Of a DNA stretch of 64,000 nucleotides, positions 34,444 through 43,132 are shown one piece after another (the stretch's first letter is position 1; every line of letters starts with the position of its first letter). The stretch covers positions 1,652,001-1,716,000 of the forward strand of contig NZ_CP033875.1 of the NCBI RefSeq assembly GCF_002742645.2, in the 5' to 3' direction. The position numbers and the translations under genes are program-made. The stretch is from Caulobacter sp. FWC26 (GTDB taxonomy: Bacteria > Pseudomonadota > Alphaproteobacteria > Caulobacterales > Caulobacteraceae). The notes under the pieces are model-generated. The model ran no database searches and was not told the origin of the DNA. It worked only from the letters and a program-made list of their open reading frames with translations.

Positions 34444-35934
34444 ATGGCGCAAGAACTGATCCTGGCTTTGGACCAAGGCACCACCAGCACGCGCGCCATC
34501 CTGTTCGACCGCGCCGGCGTATCGCTCGGCGAGGCGTCGAGGCCCTTGCGCCAGAGCTATCCGGCCGACGGCTGGGTCGAGCACGACGCCGAGGAGATTT
34601 ACGCCGCGGCAGTCGCCGTATTGCGCGAGGTGAGCGAGGCGTCGGGTCGGGTGGCGGACATCGCCGCGATCGGGATCACCAACCAGCGCGAAACCGTGGT
34701 GGTGTGGGACCGCGCGACGGGGCGACCCATCCATCCGGCCATCGTCTGGCAGGATCGGCGCACGGCGGATGTCTGCGCGCGCCTGAAGGCCGACGGCTCT
34801 GAGCCGAAGGTCACCGAGGTGACCGGACTGCTGCTGGACCCCTATTTCTCTGCGACCAAGATCGCCTGGATTCTCGACAAGGTCCCGGGCGCCCGCGCTC
34901 GCGCCGAGGCTGGCGAGTTGCTGTGCGGGACCATGGACTGCTGGGTTATCTGGCGGCTGACCGGCGGCGCCGTCCATGCGACCGACGCCACCAACGCCTC
35001 GCGAACCCTGCTGTTTGATATCGGCGCACAGGCCTGGTCCCCAGAGATGATGGCGTTGTTCGACGTCCCCTCGGCGATGCTGCCGAAGGTGCTGGACTGT
35101 GTGGACGACTATGGCGCGACGCGGGCCGACATCCTGGGGCGCGAGGTTCAGATCCGGGGCGTGGCGGGCGATCAGCAGGCCGCGCTAATGGGGCAGGGGT
35201 GCGTCGCCCCCGGCCAGATGAAGGCCACCTATGGCACCGGCTGCTTCATGCTGATCAATACCGGCGCCGAGCGTCCGGTGTCTCGCGCTCGGCTATTGAC
35301 CACGGTCGCAGCGCGGGTTGGCGGCAAAACGACCTACGCCCTGGAGGGATCGATCTTCGTGGCCGGCGCGGCGATCCAGTGGCTGGGCGAGGGGCTGGGG
35401 ATCACCGGTGGCCCCCGCGCGGCCGAGGCCCTGGCGCGGGCAGCCAAGCCGGATCACGCGGTGGTGGTCGTTCCAGCGTTCACGGGTCTTGGCGCGCCTT
35501 GGTGGGACGCCGAGGCGCGCGGCGGAATCTTCGGCCTGACCCGCGACGCGGGCTTGCCTGAGATCGCAGCGGCGACTTTCGACGCCTGTGCGCTGCAGAG
35601 CCGGGACCTGATCGAAGCCATGCGCGCCGACGCCCCTTCGGCCTTTGGCGAGGCCGCGCAACTGCGCATCGACGGCGGTATGTCGAAAAGCGCCTGGTTC
35701 TCGCAGCGGCTCGCCGATCTGACCGGGCTTTCGGTGCGGCGGGCCAGCTATCAGGAAACGACCGCCCTGGGCGCGGCGTTGTTCGCCGGTGTTGGCGCGG
35801 GGCTCTACGGATCCATCGAGGAGGCGGCCGAGGCCAGCCCCGCCGCCGAAACCTTGGCGCCAGCCTTGGCCGAACATGCGCGGGAAGCCGCTTACGCCCG
35901 TTGGCTAGACGCGGTGCCGCGCGTGCGACTTTAG
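34444..35934 (+). CDS. glpK: Glycerol kinase
   Basis: A 496-residue FGGY-family kinase that makes sn-glycerol 3-phosphate. The N-terminal phosphate-binding loop is ALDQGTTSTRAILFD, the substrate region GITNQRETVVVWDRATG, and the middle signature MKATYGTGCFMLINTG. The C-terminal RIDGGMSKSAWFSQRLADL is the second FGGY signature. The ATG at 34444 has GGAGG eight bases upstream; a GTG at 34429 would place that site inside the gene. It diverges from DUF2336-nadK. No glycerol facilitator or regulator is adjacent. Confidence 0.94.
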   Translation: MAQELILALDQGTTSTRAILFDRAGVSLGEASRPLRQSYPADGWVEHDAEEIYAAAVAVLREVSEASGRVADIAAIGITNQRETVVVWDRATGRPIHPAIVWQDRRTADVCARLKADGSEPKVTEVTGLLLDPYFSATKIAWILDKVPGARARAEAGELLCGTMDCWVIWRLTGGAVHATDATNASRTLLFDIGAQAWSPEMMALFDVPSAMLPKVLDCVDDYGATRADILGREVQIRGVAGDQQAALMGQGCVAPGQMKATYGTGCFMLINTGAERPVSRARLLTTVAARVGGKTTYALEGSIFVAGAAIQWLGEGLGITGGPRAAEALARAAKPDHAVVVVPAFTGLGAPWWDAEARGGIFGLTRDAGLPEIAAATFDACALQSRDLIEAMRADAPSAFGEAAQLRIDGGMSKSAWFSQRLADLTGLSVRRASYQETTALGAALFAGVGAGLYGSIEEAAEASPAAETLAPALAEHAREAAYARWLDAVPRVRL

Positions 35935-36004
35935 TCGATCGCTGGTTGCGGTGACATCGCTGTCATGGTCTCTAATCCGCAAACAATGACAAGCGGAGGC
36001 CGCC

Positions 36005-37048
36005 ATGACCACTCGACGCGCCATGCTGGGCGCGGGTGTCGCTCTGATCGCGGGAGCGCATTCGACGAAGGTCAAGGCTGAAGCGGCGCCCTATCCGAGG
36101 ATCGGCCAGATCCGCCGCCTATCGTCCAAACTGGATGCGGTGCTTGATGTGACCGCGCCGATTGAGAAACTGACCGATGGGATAATGTGGGCGGAGGGCC
36201 CGGCGTGGGTCGCGAGCGGCGGCTATCTGCTGTTCTCAGACGTACCTGGCAATGTGATGCACCGTTGGGACCCCAAAACCGGCAAGACCGACTTCCTAAG
36301 ACCGTCCGGCTATGATGGTCCGCCCACCAAAATCTTCCGCGAGGCCGGCACCAACGGCGCGATCATCAGCACGGCGGGAGAGCTGCTGGTCTGCGACTGC
36401 GGCAACCGCGCGGTGGCGCGGATCGACCTTGTGACCCGCAAGAAGACGCTGTTGGCCACGACCTTCAACGGCAAGAAACTCAATAGTCCCAACGATCTGG
36501 TCGAGGTTCTTCGCGGGCCGCTGAAGGGCTCGCTCTACTTTACCGATCCGCCCTATGGATTGGAGGGGATGGACGCCTCGCCGGCCAAGGAGCAGACTGT
36601 CAACGGCGTCTACCTGCTGCGTCCGAACGGCGAGGTGGCGCTGGTCGACGGTTCGCTCAGCTTCCCCAACGGGGTGGGCCTGTCGCCCGATGGCCGGCGC
36701 CTGTACGTCGCCATTTCCGATCCCAAGCGTCCGGTGATCATGGCCTATGACCTGGGCGCCGATGGACTTCCGACCGCTTCACGGGTGTTCTTCGACGCCT
36801 CGGACCTGCTCAAGGCTGGTGGGCCTGGCCTGCCGGACGGGATGAAGATCGATGCTGTGGGGCGACTCTTCGCCAGCGGTCCGGGCGGCATCATGATTCT
36901 GACGCCCGACGCCAAGCTGCTGGGCGTGATCGAGACCGGCTTCCCCGCCGCCAACTGCGCTTTTGGCGAGGACGGGCGCACCCTGTTCATCACCTCCAAC
37001 CACATCGTGGCGCGTGTGCGCACCAAGACCCAAGGCCTGGGAGGCTAA
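36005..37048 (+). CDS. Exported SMP-30/gluconolactonase family protein
   Basis: A 347-residue six-bladed propeller lactonase-like protein. It begins with a twin-arginine signal (TTRRAMLGAGVALIAGA). Propeller motifs include DGIMWAEGPAWV, SPNDLVEVLRGPLKGSLYF and FPNGVGLSPDGRRLYVA, with metal-ligand Glu, Asn and Asp in the usual places. It would hydrolyse aldonolactones in the periplasm. The next gene, two bases downstream, is a glucose-fructose-oxidoreductase-like protein that could make such a lactone. GGAGG precedes the ATG. Confidence 0.87.
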   Translation: MTTRRAMLGAGVALIAGAHSTKVKAEAAPYPRIGQIRRLSSKLDAVLDVTAPIEKLTDGIMWAEGPAWVASGGYLLFSDVPGNVMHRWDPKTGKTDFLRPSGYDGPPTKIFREAGTNGAIISTAGELLVCDCGNRAVARIDLVTRKKTLLATTFNGKKLNSPNDLVEVLRGPLKGSLYFTDPPYGLEGMDASPAKEQTVNGVYLLRPNGEVALVDGSLSFPNGVGLSPDGRRLYVAISDPKRPVIMAYDLGADGLPTASRVFFDASDLLKAGGPGLPDGMKIDAVGRLFASGPGGIMILTPDAKLLGVIETGFPAANCAFGEDGRTLFITSNHIVARVRTKTQGLGG

Positions 37049-37050
37049 TC

Positions 37051-38151
37051 ATGGACGCGATCAGCAAGCGCACGTTCTTGGGAGCAGGCCTGGCGACCGG
37101 CGTCGCCGCTCTGCCGCTCGGGGCCTTCGCCGCCGAGCCCGGCCGCAAGCTTGGCTATGCGATCCTGGGTCTCGGCTACTACGCCACCCGGATCATCATG
37201 CCGCGCTTCGCCGAGTGCGAGCACTCGCGCCTGGCGGCTCTCGTCAGCGGCACGCCCGAAAAACTGAAGACCTACGGCGAGCAGTACGGGGTCCCCGAGA
37301 CCCACCGCTACAGTTACGAGACCTTCGACCGGATCATCGACAATCCTGACGTCGACATTGTCTATGTGATCACGCCCAACAGCCTGCATCGCCCCTTCAC
37401 CGAGCGGGCCGCCAGGGCCGGCAAGCACGTGATGTGCGAGAAGCCGATGGCCAACACGGTTGCCGATTGCGAGGCGATGATCGCCGCCTGCAACAAGGCC
37501 GGTCGCCAGTTGATGATCGGCTATCGCAGCCGCTTCCAGGCGCACAACATCGAGGCGATTAAGCTGGTGCGGGACGGCGCGCTGGGAAAAGTTCGCACCG
37601 TTGTCGCCGATCACGGTTTCACGATCGGCGACCCGAAGCAGTGGCGTCTGAACAGGGCGCTGGCTGGCGGCGGCAGCTTGATGGACATCGGTATCTACAG
37701 CCTGAACGCCGCCCGTTATCTGACGGGTGAGGAGCCCGTGGCGGTCAACGCCATGGAGTCCACCGATCGGTCCGACCCGCGCTTCCGGGAGGTCGAGGAC
37801 ATCATCAATTTCCAGCTCCTCTTCCCGTCGGGCGCGACAGCCAACGGCGTGTCGGCCTACAGCGTCAACTGCAACCGCTATCGGGTCAGCGGACCCAAGG
37901 GCTGGGTCGAGATCGATCCGGCGACCAGCTACCAGGGCCAGGCCATGCGGGCCCAGCTGGGCGCTCCGCCCGCGCCGCTCGAACCGGCGCGCCAGTCCAA
38001 GAACCAGTTCTCGGCGCAGCTGGATCACCTATCCGAATGCATCCTGACCGGCCGCGAACCGATTGTCGGGGGTGAGGAGGGCCTCAAGGATCTTCGGGTG
38101 ATCGAGGCGATCTACCGCGCCGCGCGCGAAGGTCGGACGGTGAAGCTGTGA
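37051..38151 (+). CDS. Glucose-fructose oxidoreductase-like protein (Gfo/Idh/MocA)
   Basis: A 366-residue dinucleotide-binding oxidoreductase with an export signal (SKRTFLGAGLATGVAALPLG) that has Lys-Arg in place of the strict twin arginine. The Rossmann loop is AILGLGYYATRIIMPRF, followed by the CEKPMANT motif with the catalytic lysine and GGGSLMDIGIYSLNAARYL. It is close to periplasmic GFOR, which carries bound NADP and couples aldose oxidation to ketose reduction. It lies two bases after the lactonase gene and overlaps the esterase by four bases (GTGA). Confidence 0.88.
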   Translation: MDAISKRTFLGAGLATGVAALPLGAFAAEPGRKLGYAILGLGYYATRIIMPRFAECEHSRLAALVSGTPEKLKTYGEQYGVPETHRYSYETFDRIIDNPDVDIVYVITPNSLHRPFTERAARAGKHVMCEKPMANTVADCEAMIAACNKAGRQLMIGYRSRFQAHNIEAIKLVRDGALGKVRTVVADHGFTIGDPKQWRLNRALAGGGSLMDIGIYSLNAARYLTGEEPVAVNAMESTDRSDPRFREVEDIINFQLLFPSGATANGVSAYSVNCNRYRVSGPKGWVEIDPATSYQGQAMRAQLGAPPAPLEPARQSKNQFSAQLDHLSECILTGREPIVGGEEGLKDLRVIEAIYRAAREGRTVKL

Positions 38152-38993
38152 GGGCGATGGTTCTGATCGCCGCGCTGCTAGCGCCGACGGCGGCGCTGGC
38201 GCAGCAACAGGTCTCGCTGTGGCCCAATGGCGCGCCGGGCTTTGAGAGCCGTAAGGCGATTCCGGAGCAGGCCGCCGAGTACTGGGCCAAGAGCATCAAT
38301 AACCCGTCGATCACGGCCTTTCTGCCGCCCAAGGATGTCGCCACCGGCGCGGCCTTGATCGTGCTTCCGGGCGGCGGCCACCGGATGCTGGTCATTCATC
38401 CCGAGGGCACGGACGTGGCCAAGGTGATGAACCCCAAGGGCGTGGCGGTTTTCGTGCTGAAGTACCGGCTCTTCCGGGAAGAGGGCTCACCCTACACGAT
38501 CGACCACGCGCGCCAGGACGCTGTACGAGCGGTCCGTCATGTTCGCGCCCACGCAGCCGAGTTTGGCGTCGACCCCCGCCGCATCGGTTTGATGGGCTTC
38601 TCGGGCGGTGGCGAGGTGGTGAACCTGGCCGTCTACGAAGGCGCGGCGAAAGATCCTAAAGCGGACGCCGTCGACGAGGTCAGCGCCCGCCCGGACTTCC
38701 AGGTTCTGATCTATCCCGGCCCGCTGGGCGTGCCACAATGGGTCCCTGCCGACACGCCGCCTGCCTTCATCTTGGCGGCGGACGATGACGAGTGCTGCTC
38801 GGCGCCGCCGGTGGAGCTGCTGACCAAGTTCAGAGCCGCCAAGGTTCCGGTGGAGTTCCACCTTTTCCAGTCGGGCGGCCACGCCTTCAACATGGGCTTG
38901 CGGACTGACAAGGTCGCGATCAAGGCTTGGCCGGATCGGCTGGGCGACTGGATGGCCGACAATGGCTGGCTGAAAGCGCGCCAGAAACCCTAG
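38148..38993 (+). CDS. Secreted alpha/beta hydrolase (acetyl-xylan esterase-like)
   Basis: A 281-residue exported hydrolase with a signal peptide ending AALAQ. The oxyanion segment is LIVLPGGGHRMLV, the nucleophile elbow GLMGFSGGGEVVN and the catalytic histidine in FQSGGHAFNMGL. This resembles acetyl-xylan/sugar esterases often clustered with carbohydrate genes. The GTG start overlaps the stop of the oxidoreductase. Its stop shares CTAG with the stop of the convergent peptidase. Confidence 0.82.
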   Translation: MRAMVLIAALLAPTAALAQQQVSLWPNGAPGFESRKAIPEQAAEYWAKSINNPSITAFLPPKDVATGAALIVLPGGGHRMLVIHPEGTDVAKVMNPKGVAVFVLKYRLFREEGSPYTIDHARQDAVRAVRHVRAHAAEFGVDPRRIGLMGFSGGGEVVNLAVYEGAAKDPKADAVDEVSARPDFQVLIYPGPLGVPQWVPADTPPAFILAADDDECCSAPPVELLTKFRAAKVPVEFHLFQSGGHAFNMGLRTDKVAIKAWPDRLGDWMADNGWLKARQKP

Positions 38994-39979
38994 CTGACAA
39001 GCGCCGCATCGGTGGCCCGCACCAGACCGTCAATGACGCCCGGCTCCGTCGAAGCGTGGCCGGCGTCCCAGACAATGTCGAACCGGGCTTCGGGCCATGC
39101 CTTGTGCAGCCGCCAAGCGCTGTCGAGCGGTGTGACGACGTCGAACCGTCCCTGGACGATCCAGCCCGGAATGCCCCGGATGCGGTCGATGTTCTTCAGG
39201 ATCCAGTCGTCCTCGTCAAAGAACCCCTTGTTGGTGAAGAAGTGGCTCTCGATCCGCGCGAAGGCGATTGCGAAGTCTTCCTCGTTGAACTTGGCGGGAC
39301 GCGCCTCGGGGCCGCGCAGCGAGATGGTGTCGCCCTCCCACTGACTCCAGGCGGCGGCGGCTTCGAGTTGCACGCGGCGGTCGGGCGCAACGAGGCGACG
39401 ATGATAGGCGGCCATCAGGTCGCCGCGCTCGTCATCGGGGATAGGGGCCAGGAACCGCTCCCAGGCGTCGGGGAACAGCATTGAGGCGCCGTCCTGGTAG
39501 AACCAGCGCAGCTCCTTCTGGGTCAGCAGGAAGATGCCGCGCAGCACCAGGCTGTCCACGCGGTCCGGATGCTTGATGGCGTAAGCCAAGGCGAGGGTCG
39601 AGCCCCACGATCCGCCAAACACGGTCCAAGACTTGATTCCGAGATGTTCGCGCAGCCGCTCGATATCGTCGATCAGGCTCCAGGTGGTGTTGTCTTCCAG
39701 GCTGGCGTTGGGACGGGAGCGACCGCAGCCGCGTTGGTCGAATAGCGCCATGCGCCACTTGGCCGGGTCGAAGAAGCGTCGCATCGTCGGATTGACCGCG
39801 CCGCCAGGGCCGCCGTGCAGGATCACGCAAGGCTTGCCGCGCGGGTTGCCGCATTCCTCGTAATAGATCTCGTGAGGACCGCCGGTGGGCATCCAGCCGA
39901 ACGAAAACGGCTCGACCTCGCGGAAGAGGCCGCGGCGACCGACGGAACTCATGGCGGCGGCGGAAGCATAACGATCCAT
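38990..39979 (-). CDS. pip: Proline iminopeptidase
   Basis: A 329-residue alpha/beta hydrolase (peptidase family S33) that removes N-terminal proline. Seen are CVILHGGPGGAVNPTMRRFF (oxyanion hole), FDQRGCGRS, the nucleophile Ser124 in VFGGSWGSTLALAYA, and the late histidine in DAGHASTE. Size and motifs match bacterial Pip. The start at 39979 or an ATG nine codons later is possible. No signal peptide is seen, so it is cytosolic. Confidence 0.93.
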   Translation of the reverse strand: MDRYASAAAMSSVGRRGLFREVEPFSFGWMPTGGPHEIYYEECGNPRGKPCVILHGGPGGAVNPTMRRFFDPAKWRMALFDQRGCGRSRPNASLEDNTTWSLIDDIERLREHLGIKSWTVFGGSWGSTLALAYAIKHPDRVDSLVLRGIFLLTQKELRWFYQDGASMLFPDAWERFLAPIPDDERGDLMAAYHRRLVAPDRRVQLEAAAAWSQWEGDTISLRGPEARPAKFNEEDFAIAFARIESHFFTNKGFFDEDDWILKNIDRIRGIPGWIVQGRFDVVTPLDSAWRLHKAWPEARFDIVWDAGHASTEPGVIDGLVRATDAALVS

Positions 39980-40067
39980 GATGCGAACCTAGCGCGTTCG
40001 GCGCGGGGTTGTGAACGGCGGATCGCGCCGGGTTCATGCCTTTCGTCGGCTTCTGTATGCTGCGCGC

Positions 40068-40328
40068 ATGACTCAGATCGCGCCCGAAGACTATTCCGAC
40101 GACGAGCTGCTGGCGATGCTGAAGCCGGTCCAACTGGCCGAACTCGATCGCCAGATCGGCGAGATGTTCAGCGCCGAGGGGGTGGATCGGGTCGAGGCCC
40201 TGTTCGCCATGGCCAATGTCTATGCCATGCGCGCGGCCGAGCGTGACGAGACCTCCGCCCTGGCCATGCTGCAACTGGCCGCCGCCATGCGTCGACGCGC
40301 CCAGGCGATGGCGGCGGCGCGCAACTGA
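40068..40328 (+). CDS. Small hypothetical protein (86 aa)
   Basis: An 86-residue, mostly helical, soluble protein beginning MTQIAPEDYSDDELLAML, with an Ala/Arg-rich helix at the end. The ATG at 40068 lacks a strong ribosome site, but codon bias matches real genes here. It lies between the divergent peptidase and the convergent epoxide hydrolase. No family recognised. Confidence 0.55.
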   Translation: MTQIAPEDYSDDELLAMLKPVQLAELDRQIGEMFSAEGVDRVEALFAMANVYAMRAAERDETSALAMLQLAAAMRRRAQAMAAARN

Positions 40329-40329
40329 C

Positions 40330-41322
40330 CTACAGCGGGAACCTGCGGTCCAGCCAGTCCAGGATCGCCGCGTTCACCTCGGCGGGTTTCTCCTGCTGGG
40401 TCCAGTGTCCGCTACCCTCGATCAGCACCTTCTCGAGGTCGCTGATCTGGTCGCCCATCCGATCAGCCATGGCGGGAGGGAGAACCACGTCCAGCTCCGC
40501 CATGATCATCAGGCAGGGGATGCCGTCCACCCGGCGCGGCAGGTGTTCTGAACGTTCCCAGTTCCGCGTGAAGTTGCGGTACCAGTTGATGCCGCCGGTG
40601 AAGCCGGTGCGCTGGAAGGCCTCGACGAAGAAGGCCAGTTCGTCTGGCGTCAGGAACTGATTGTCGTCCGTGGACGGCTCGTAGTGGGCCAGGGCGGTCT
40701 GCAAGGCGAGGCTACGCCGCTCGGCCGGTTGGGCCAGGAAGTCTTCTTGCGTACCCTTCGGCTTGCGCATGAAGTAGCGGATGGTCTTCTCGACATCTGC
40801 GCCCAATTCCGCATCGGCGACGCCCGGTTTCTGGAAGTGGACGATGTACATGTCCTCGCCATAGGCGTTGCGGTACATCTGGATGGGATCAAGCGGCAGA
40901 CGCGGGAAGAACGGCGTGTTCAGCCCGATGATCCCGGCGACTCGGCTAGGATGCATCAGCGGCAGTTGCCACACGACGATGCCGCCCCAGTCGTGACCGA
41001 CGAAGATCGCTTTCTCGACGCCCAGATGGTCGAGCAGGCCGACAAGATCGCCGGTCAGATGCTCCATGTCATAGGCTTCGACCGCCTCTGGTCCTGGCGT
41101 CAGGCCATAGCCGCGCTGGTCGGGCGCGATCACCCAGCGGCCGGCCGCAGCGAGCGCGGCAATCTGGTGTCGCCACGAGAACGCCAGCTCCGGGAAGCCG
41201 TGACAGAAGACGATGGGAGCGCCCTCGCGCGGGCCGGCCTCGTAGTAAGCCATGCGGATGCCGTTCACCTCGGCGAACTGCGGCGCGGGCATAGCAGGGG
41301 TCTTCGCAAGGGTGTCCGTCAT
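40330..41322 (-). CDS. Alpha/beta hydrolase, epoxide hydrolase-like
   Basis: A 330-residue soluble epoxide hydrolase-type protein. The oxyanion motif is FCHGFPELAFSWRHQ, the nucleophile is Asp111 in VGHDWGGIVVWQLP, and the catalytic histidine is in GSGHWTQQEKP. An Asp nucleophile in GHDWGG favours epoxide hydrolase or haloalkane dehalogenase over an esterase. The ATG at 41322 (MTDTLAKTP) is preferred over a long upstream extension that antiparallels the divergent transporter. Confidence 0.87.
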   Translation of the reverse strand: MTDTLAKTPAMPAPQFAEVNGIRMAYYEAGPREGAPIVFCHGFPELAFSWRHQIAALAAAGRWVIAPDQRGYGLTPGPEAVEAYDMEHLTGDLVGLLDHLGVEKAIFVGHDWGGIVVWQLPLMHPSRVAGIIGLNTPFFPRLPLDPIQMYRNAYGEDMYIVHFQKPGVADAELGADVEKTIRYFMRKPKGTQEDFLAQPAERRSLALQTALAHYEPSTDDNQFLTPDELAFFVEAFQRTGFTGGINWYRNFTRNWERSEHLPRRVDGIPCLMIMAELDVVLPPAMADRMGDQISDLEKVLIEGSGHWTQQEKPAEVNAAILDWLDRRFPL

Positions 41323-41437
41323 GAGCGCTCGATCTCCCGCGATTGTTATGTGATTGGCGATAAGCTGCTGCGCCCGCGCCGGCCCGGCAAGCGTCATTTC
41401 CGGTTTCCGTAGGGGCGAAGGGGGGTAAAAGGCCTGC

Positions 41438-42655
41438 ATGATCGAAGCCAGCCCGCCGCCCGCCCACGTTCCGTGGCGCCTTGTCCTGCTTCTCGGCGCG
41501 CTGACGGCCTTCGCACCGATGTCGATCGACATGTATCTGTCGAGTCTGCCGTCGATAGGGCGCACCTTGAACGCCGCGCCCGACCAGACCCAGGCGACGC
41601 TGGCGGCGTTCTTTGCCGGCATGGCCATTGGCCAGGTCTTCTATGGGCCCGCCTCCGATCGCTTCGGCCGTCGGCCGCCTTTGCTGGTCGGCATTGGCCT
41701 ATTCATCGTCGCCTCTATCGTCTGCGCGCTCGCACCCAATATCGAGACCCTGATCGCTGCGCGGTTCCTGCAAGCGCTGGGCGGCTGTGCCGGCCCGGTC
41801 GTCGCCCGCGCCGTGGTCCGCGACCGCTTCAGCCATACCGACACCGCCCGCGTGCTGTCGCTGATGACCCTGATCATGGGGCTGGCCCCAGTGCTGGCGC
41901 CGCAGCTGGGCGGTATCGTCCAGTTCGTCGCGGGCTGGCGCGGCGTATTCTGGACCCTGGTGGTGTTCGGCGCGCTGATCGCGACGTGGGTCGTGGTCAG
42001 CCTGACGGAATCCCGCTCGGCCGCCACCGAGGCGCAGGCGCGTACCGAGAATCCTCTGAAGGCCTATGTCGCGCTGTTCGGGATGCGGCGGCTGATGGGC
42101 TACGCCCTGGCGGGCGCGTTGAACGGCGCGGTGTTGTTTACCTACATCTCGGGCGCGCCGGAGCTGGTGATGGGGACCTACGGACATAGCCCCCTGATGT
42201 TCAACCTCGTCTTCGCCTTCAACGCCGTGGGCATTATCGGCGCCAGCCAGGTCAATCGCTGGCTGTTGCGGCGCGCGGCTCCGGATCAGGTGCTTGCGCG
42301 GGCCAGCATCGCCTCCATCGTCGCCGCACTGCTGCTTACGCTCGCGGCGTGGACCGGCTGGGGCGGGCAATGGACGGTCTTGCCTTTGCTGTTCGCGGCG
42401 CTCTCGCTCTACGGCCTCATGGGCGGCAACACCATGGCGGGGGCGCTGAGTGTTGATCCGCGTCGCGCGGGCTCGATCTCGGCCTTGATGGGCTCGGCCT
42501 CGTTCGGCGCGGGGGCGCTGGCCTCATGGGCGGGCGCGGCGCTGCATGACGGAACGCCCCGCCCGGTGGCCGGCGTGATGTTCGCCTGTCTGGTCGGATC
42601 GGCGCTGGCGATCTTCCTGCTGGCCTTGCCGGGCGCGAAGAAGCTTCAGGCCTGA
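41438..42655 (+). CDS. Bcr/CflA family MFS efflux transporter
   Basis: A 405-residue 12-segment major facilitator. The family signature is in MSIDMYLSSLPSIGRTLNA, followed by the motif-A segment FYGPASDRFGRRPPLL and the antiporter motif C region MGLAPVLAPQLGG. Such proteins export drugs such as chloramphenicol, bicyclomycin or sulfonamides by proton antiport; the substrate is not predictable. It diverges from the epoxide hydrolase and its end overlaps convergent DUF423 by ten bases. Confidence 0.9.
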   Translation: MIEASPPPAHVPWRLVLLLGALTAFAPMSIDMYLSSLPSIGRTLNAAPDQTQATLAAFFAGMAIGQVFYGPASDRFGRRPPLLVGIGLFIVASIVCALAPNIETLIAARFLQALGGCAGPVVARAVVRDRFSHTDTARVLSLMTLIMGLAPVLAPQLGGIVQFVAGWRGVFWTLVVFGALIATWVVVSLTESRSAATEAQARTENPLKAYVALFGMRRLMGYALAGALNGAVLFTYISGAPELVMGTYGHSPLMFNLVFAFNAVGIIGASQVNRWLLRRAAPDQVLARASIASIVAALLLTLAAWTGWGGQWTVLPLLFAALSLYGLMGGNTMAGALSVDPRRAGSISALMGSASFGAGALASWAGAALHDGTPRPVAGVMFACLVGSALAIFLLALPGAKKLQA

Positions 42656-43023
42656 CGAAGGCCAAAGCCGCGCCAGGCCATCAACGCCCAGCCCGCCATG
42701 AACGACAGGCCGCCGAGCGGCGTGATCATACCCAGGGCGCGCGGCGCGCCCAAGGCCATGGCGTAGAGCGATCCCGAAAACAGAAGAACGCCGACGAAGA
42801 ACAGCGCGGTCACGACCCCCATGCTCTTGGCCCCCGCGCGATGAAGCGTGAACGCAGCGAAGGCGGCCAGGGCGTGGATCATCTGATACTGCGCGCCGGT
42901 CTTCAGCCACTCGACAGCCTTCCAGCCGTCGATCCCGTGCGCGGCGAAGGCGCCGAACGCCACCGCCAACAAGCCGTTCGCCGCCGCGAGGCCTATCCAG
43001 GTCCGAGGAGTCCAGCCTTCCAT
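42646..43023 (-). CDS. DUF423 family membrane protein
   Basis: A 125-residue protein with four hydrophobic segments. The family core AFGAFAAHGI is near residue 23, then TGAQYQMIHALA and FSGSLYAMAL. It resembles YgdD. Function unknown. Its 3' end overlaps the convergent MFS gene by ten bases. Confidence 0.9.
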   Translation of the reverse strand: MEGWTPRTWIGLAAANGLLAVAFGAFAAHGIDGWKAVEWLKTGAQYQMIHALAAFAAFTLHRAGAKSMGVVTALFFVGVLLFSGSLYAMALGAPRALGMITPLGGLSFMAGWALMAWRGFGLRQA

Positions 43024-43132
43024 CGGATTTACGCTCCGTCACCGTTGCAATCGTCATCTGCGACCTTAACGTCGATCACCTGGACGTAAAGCCGGCCCAT
43101 CAGAGCGTCGGCGCGAACAGGGGAGGAACGGC

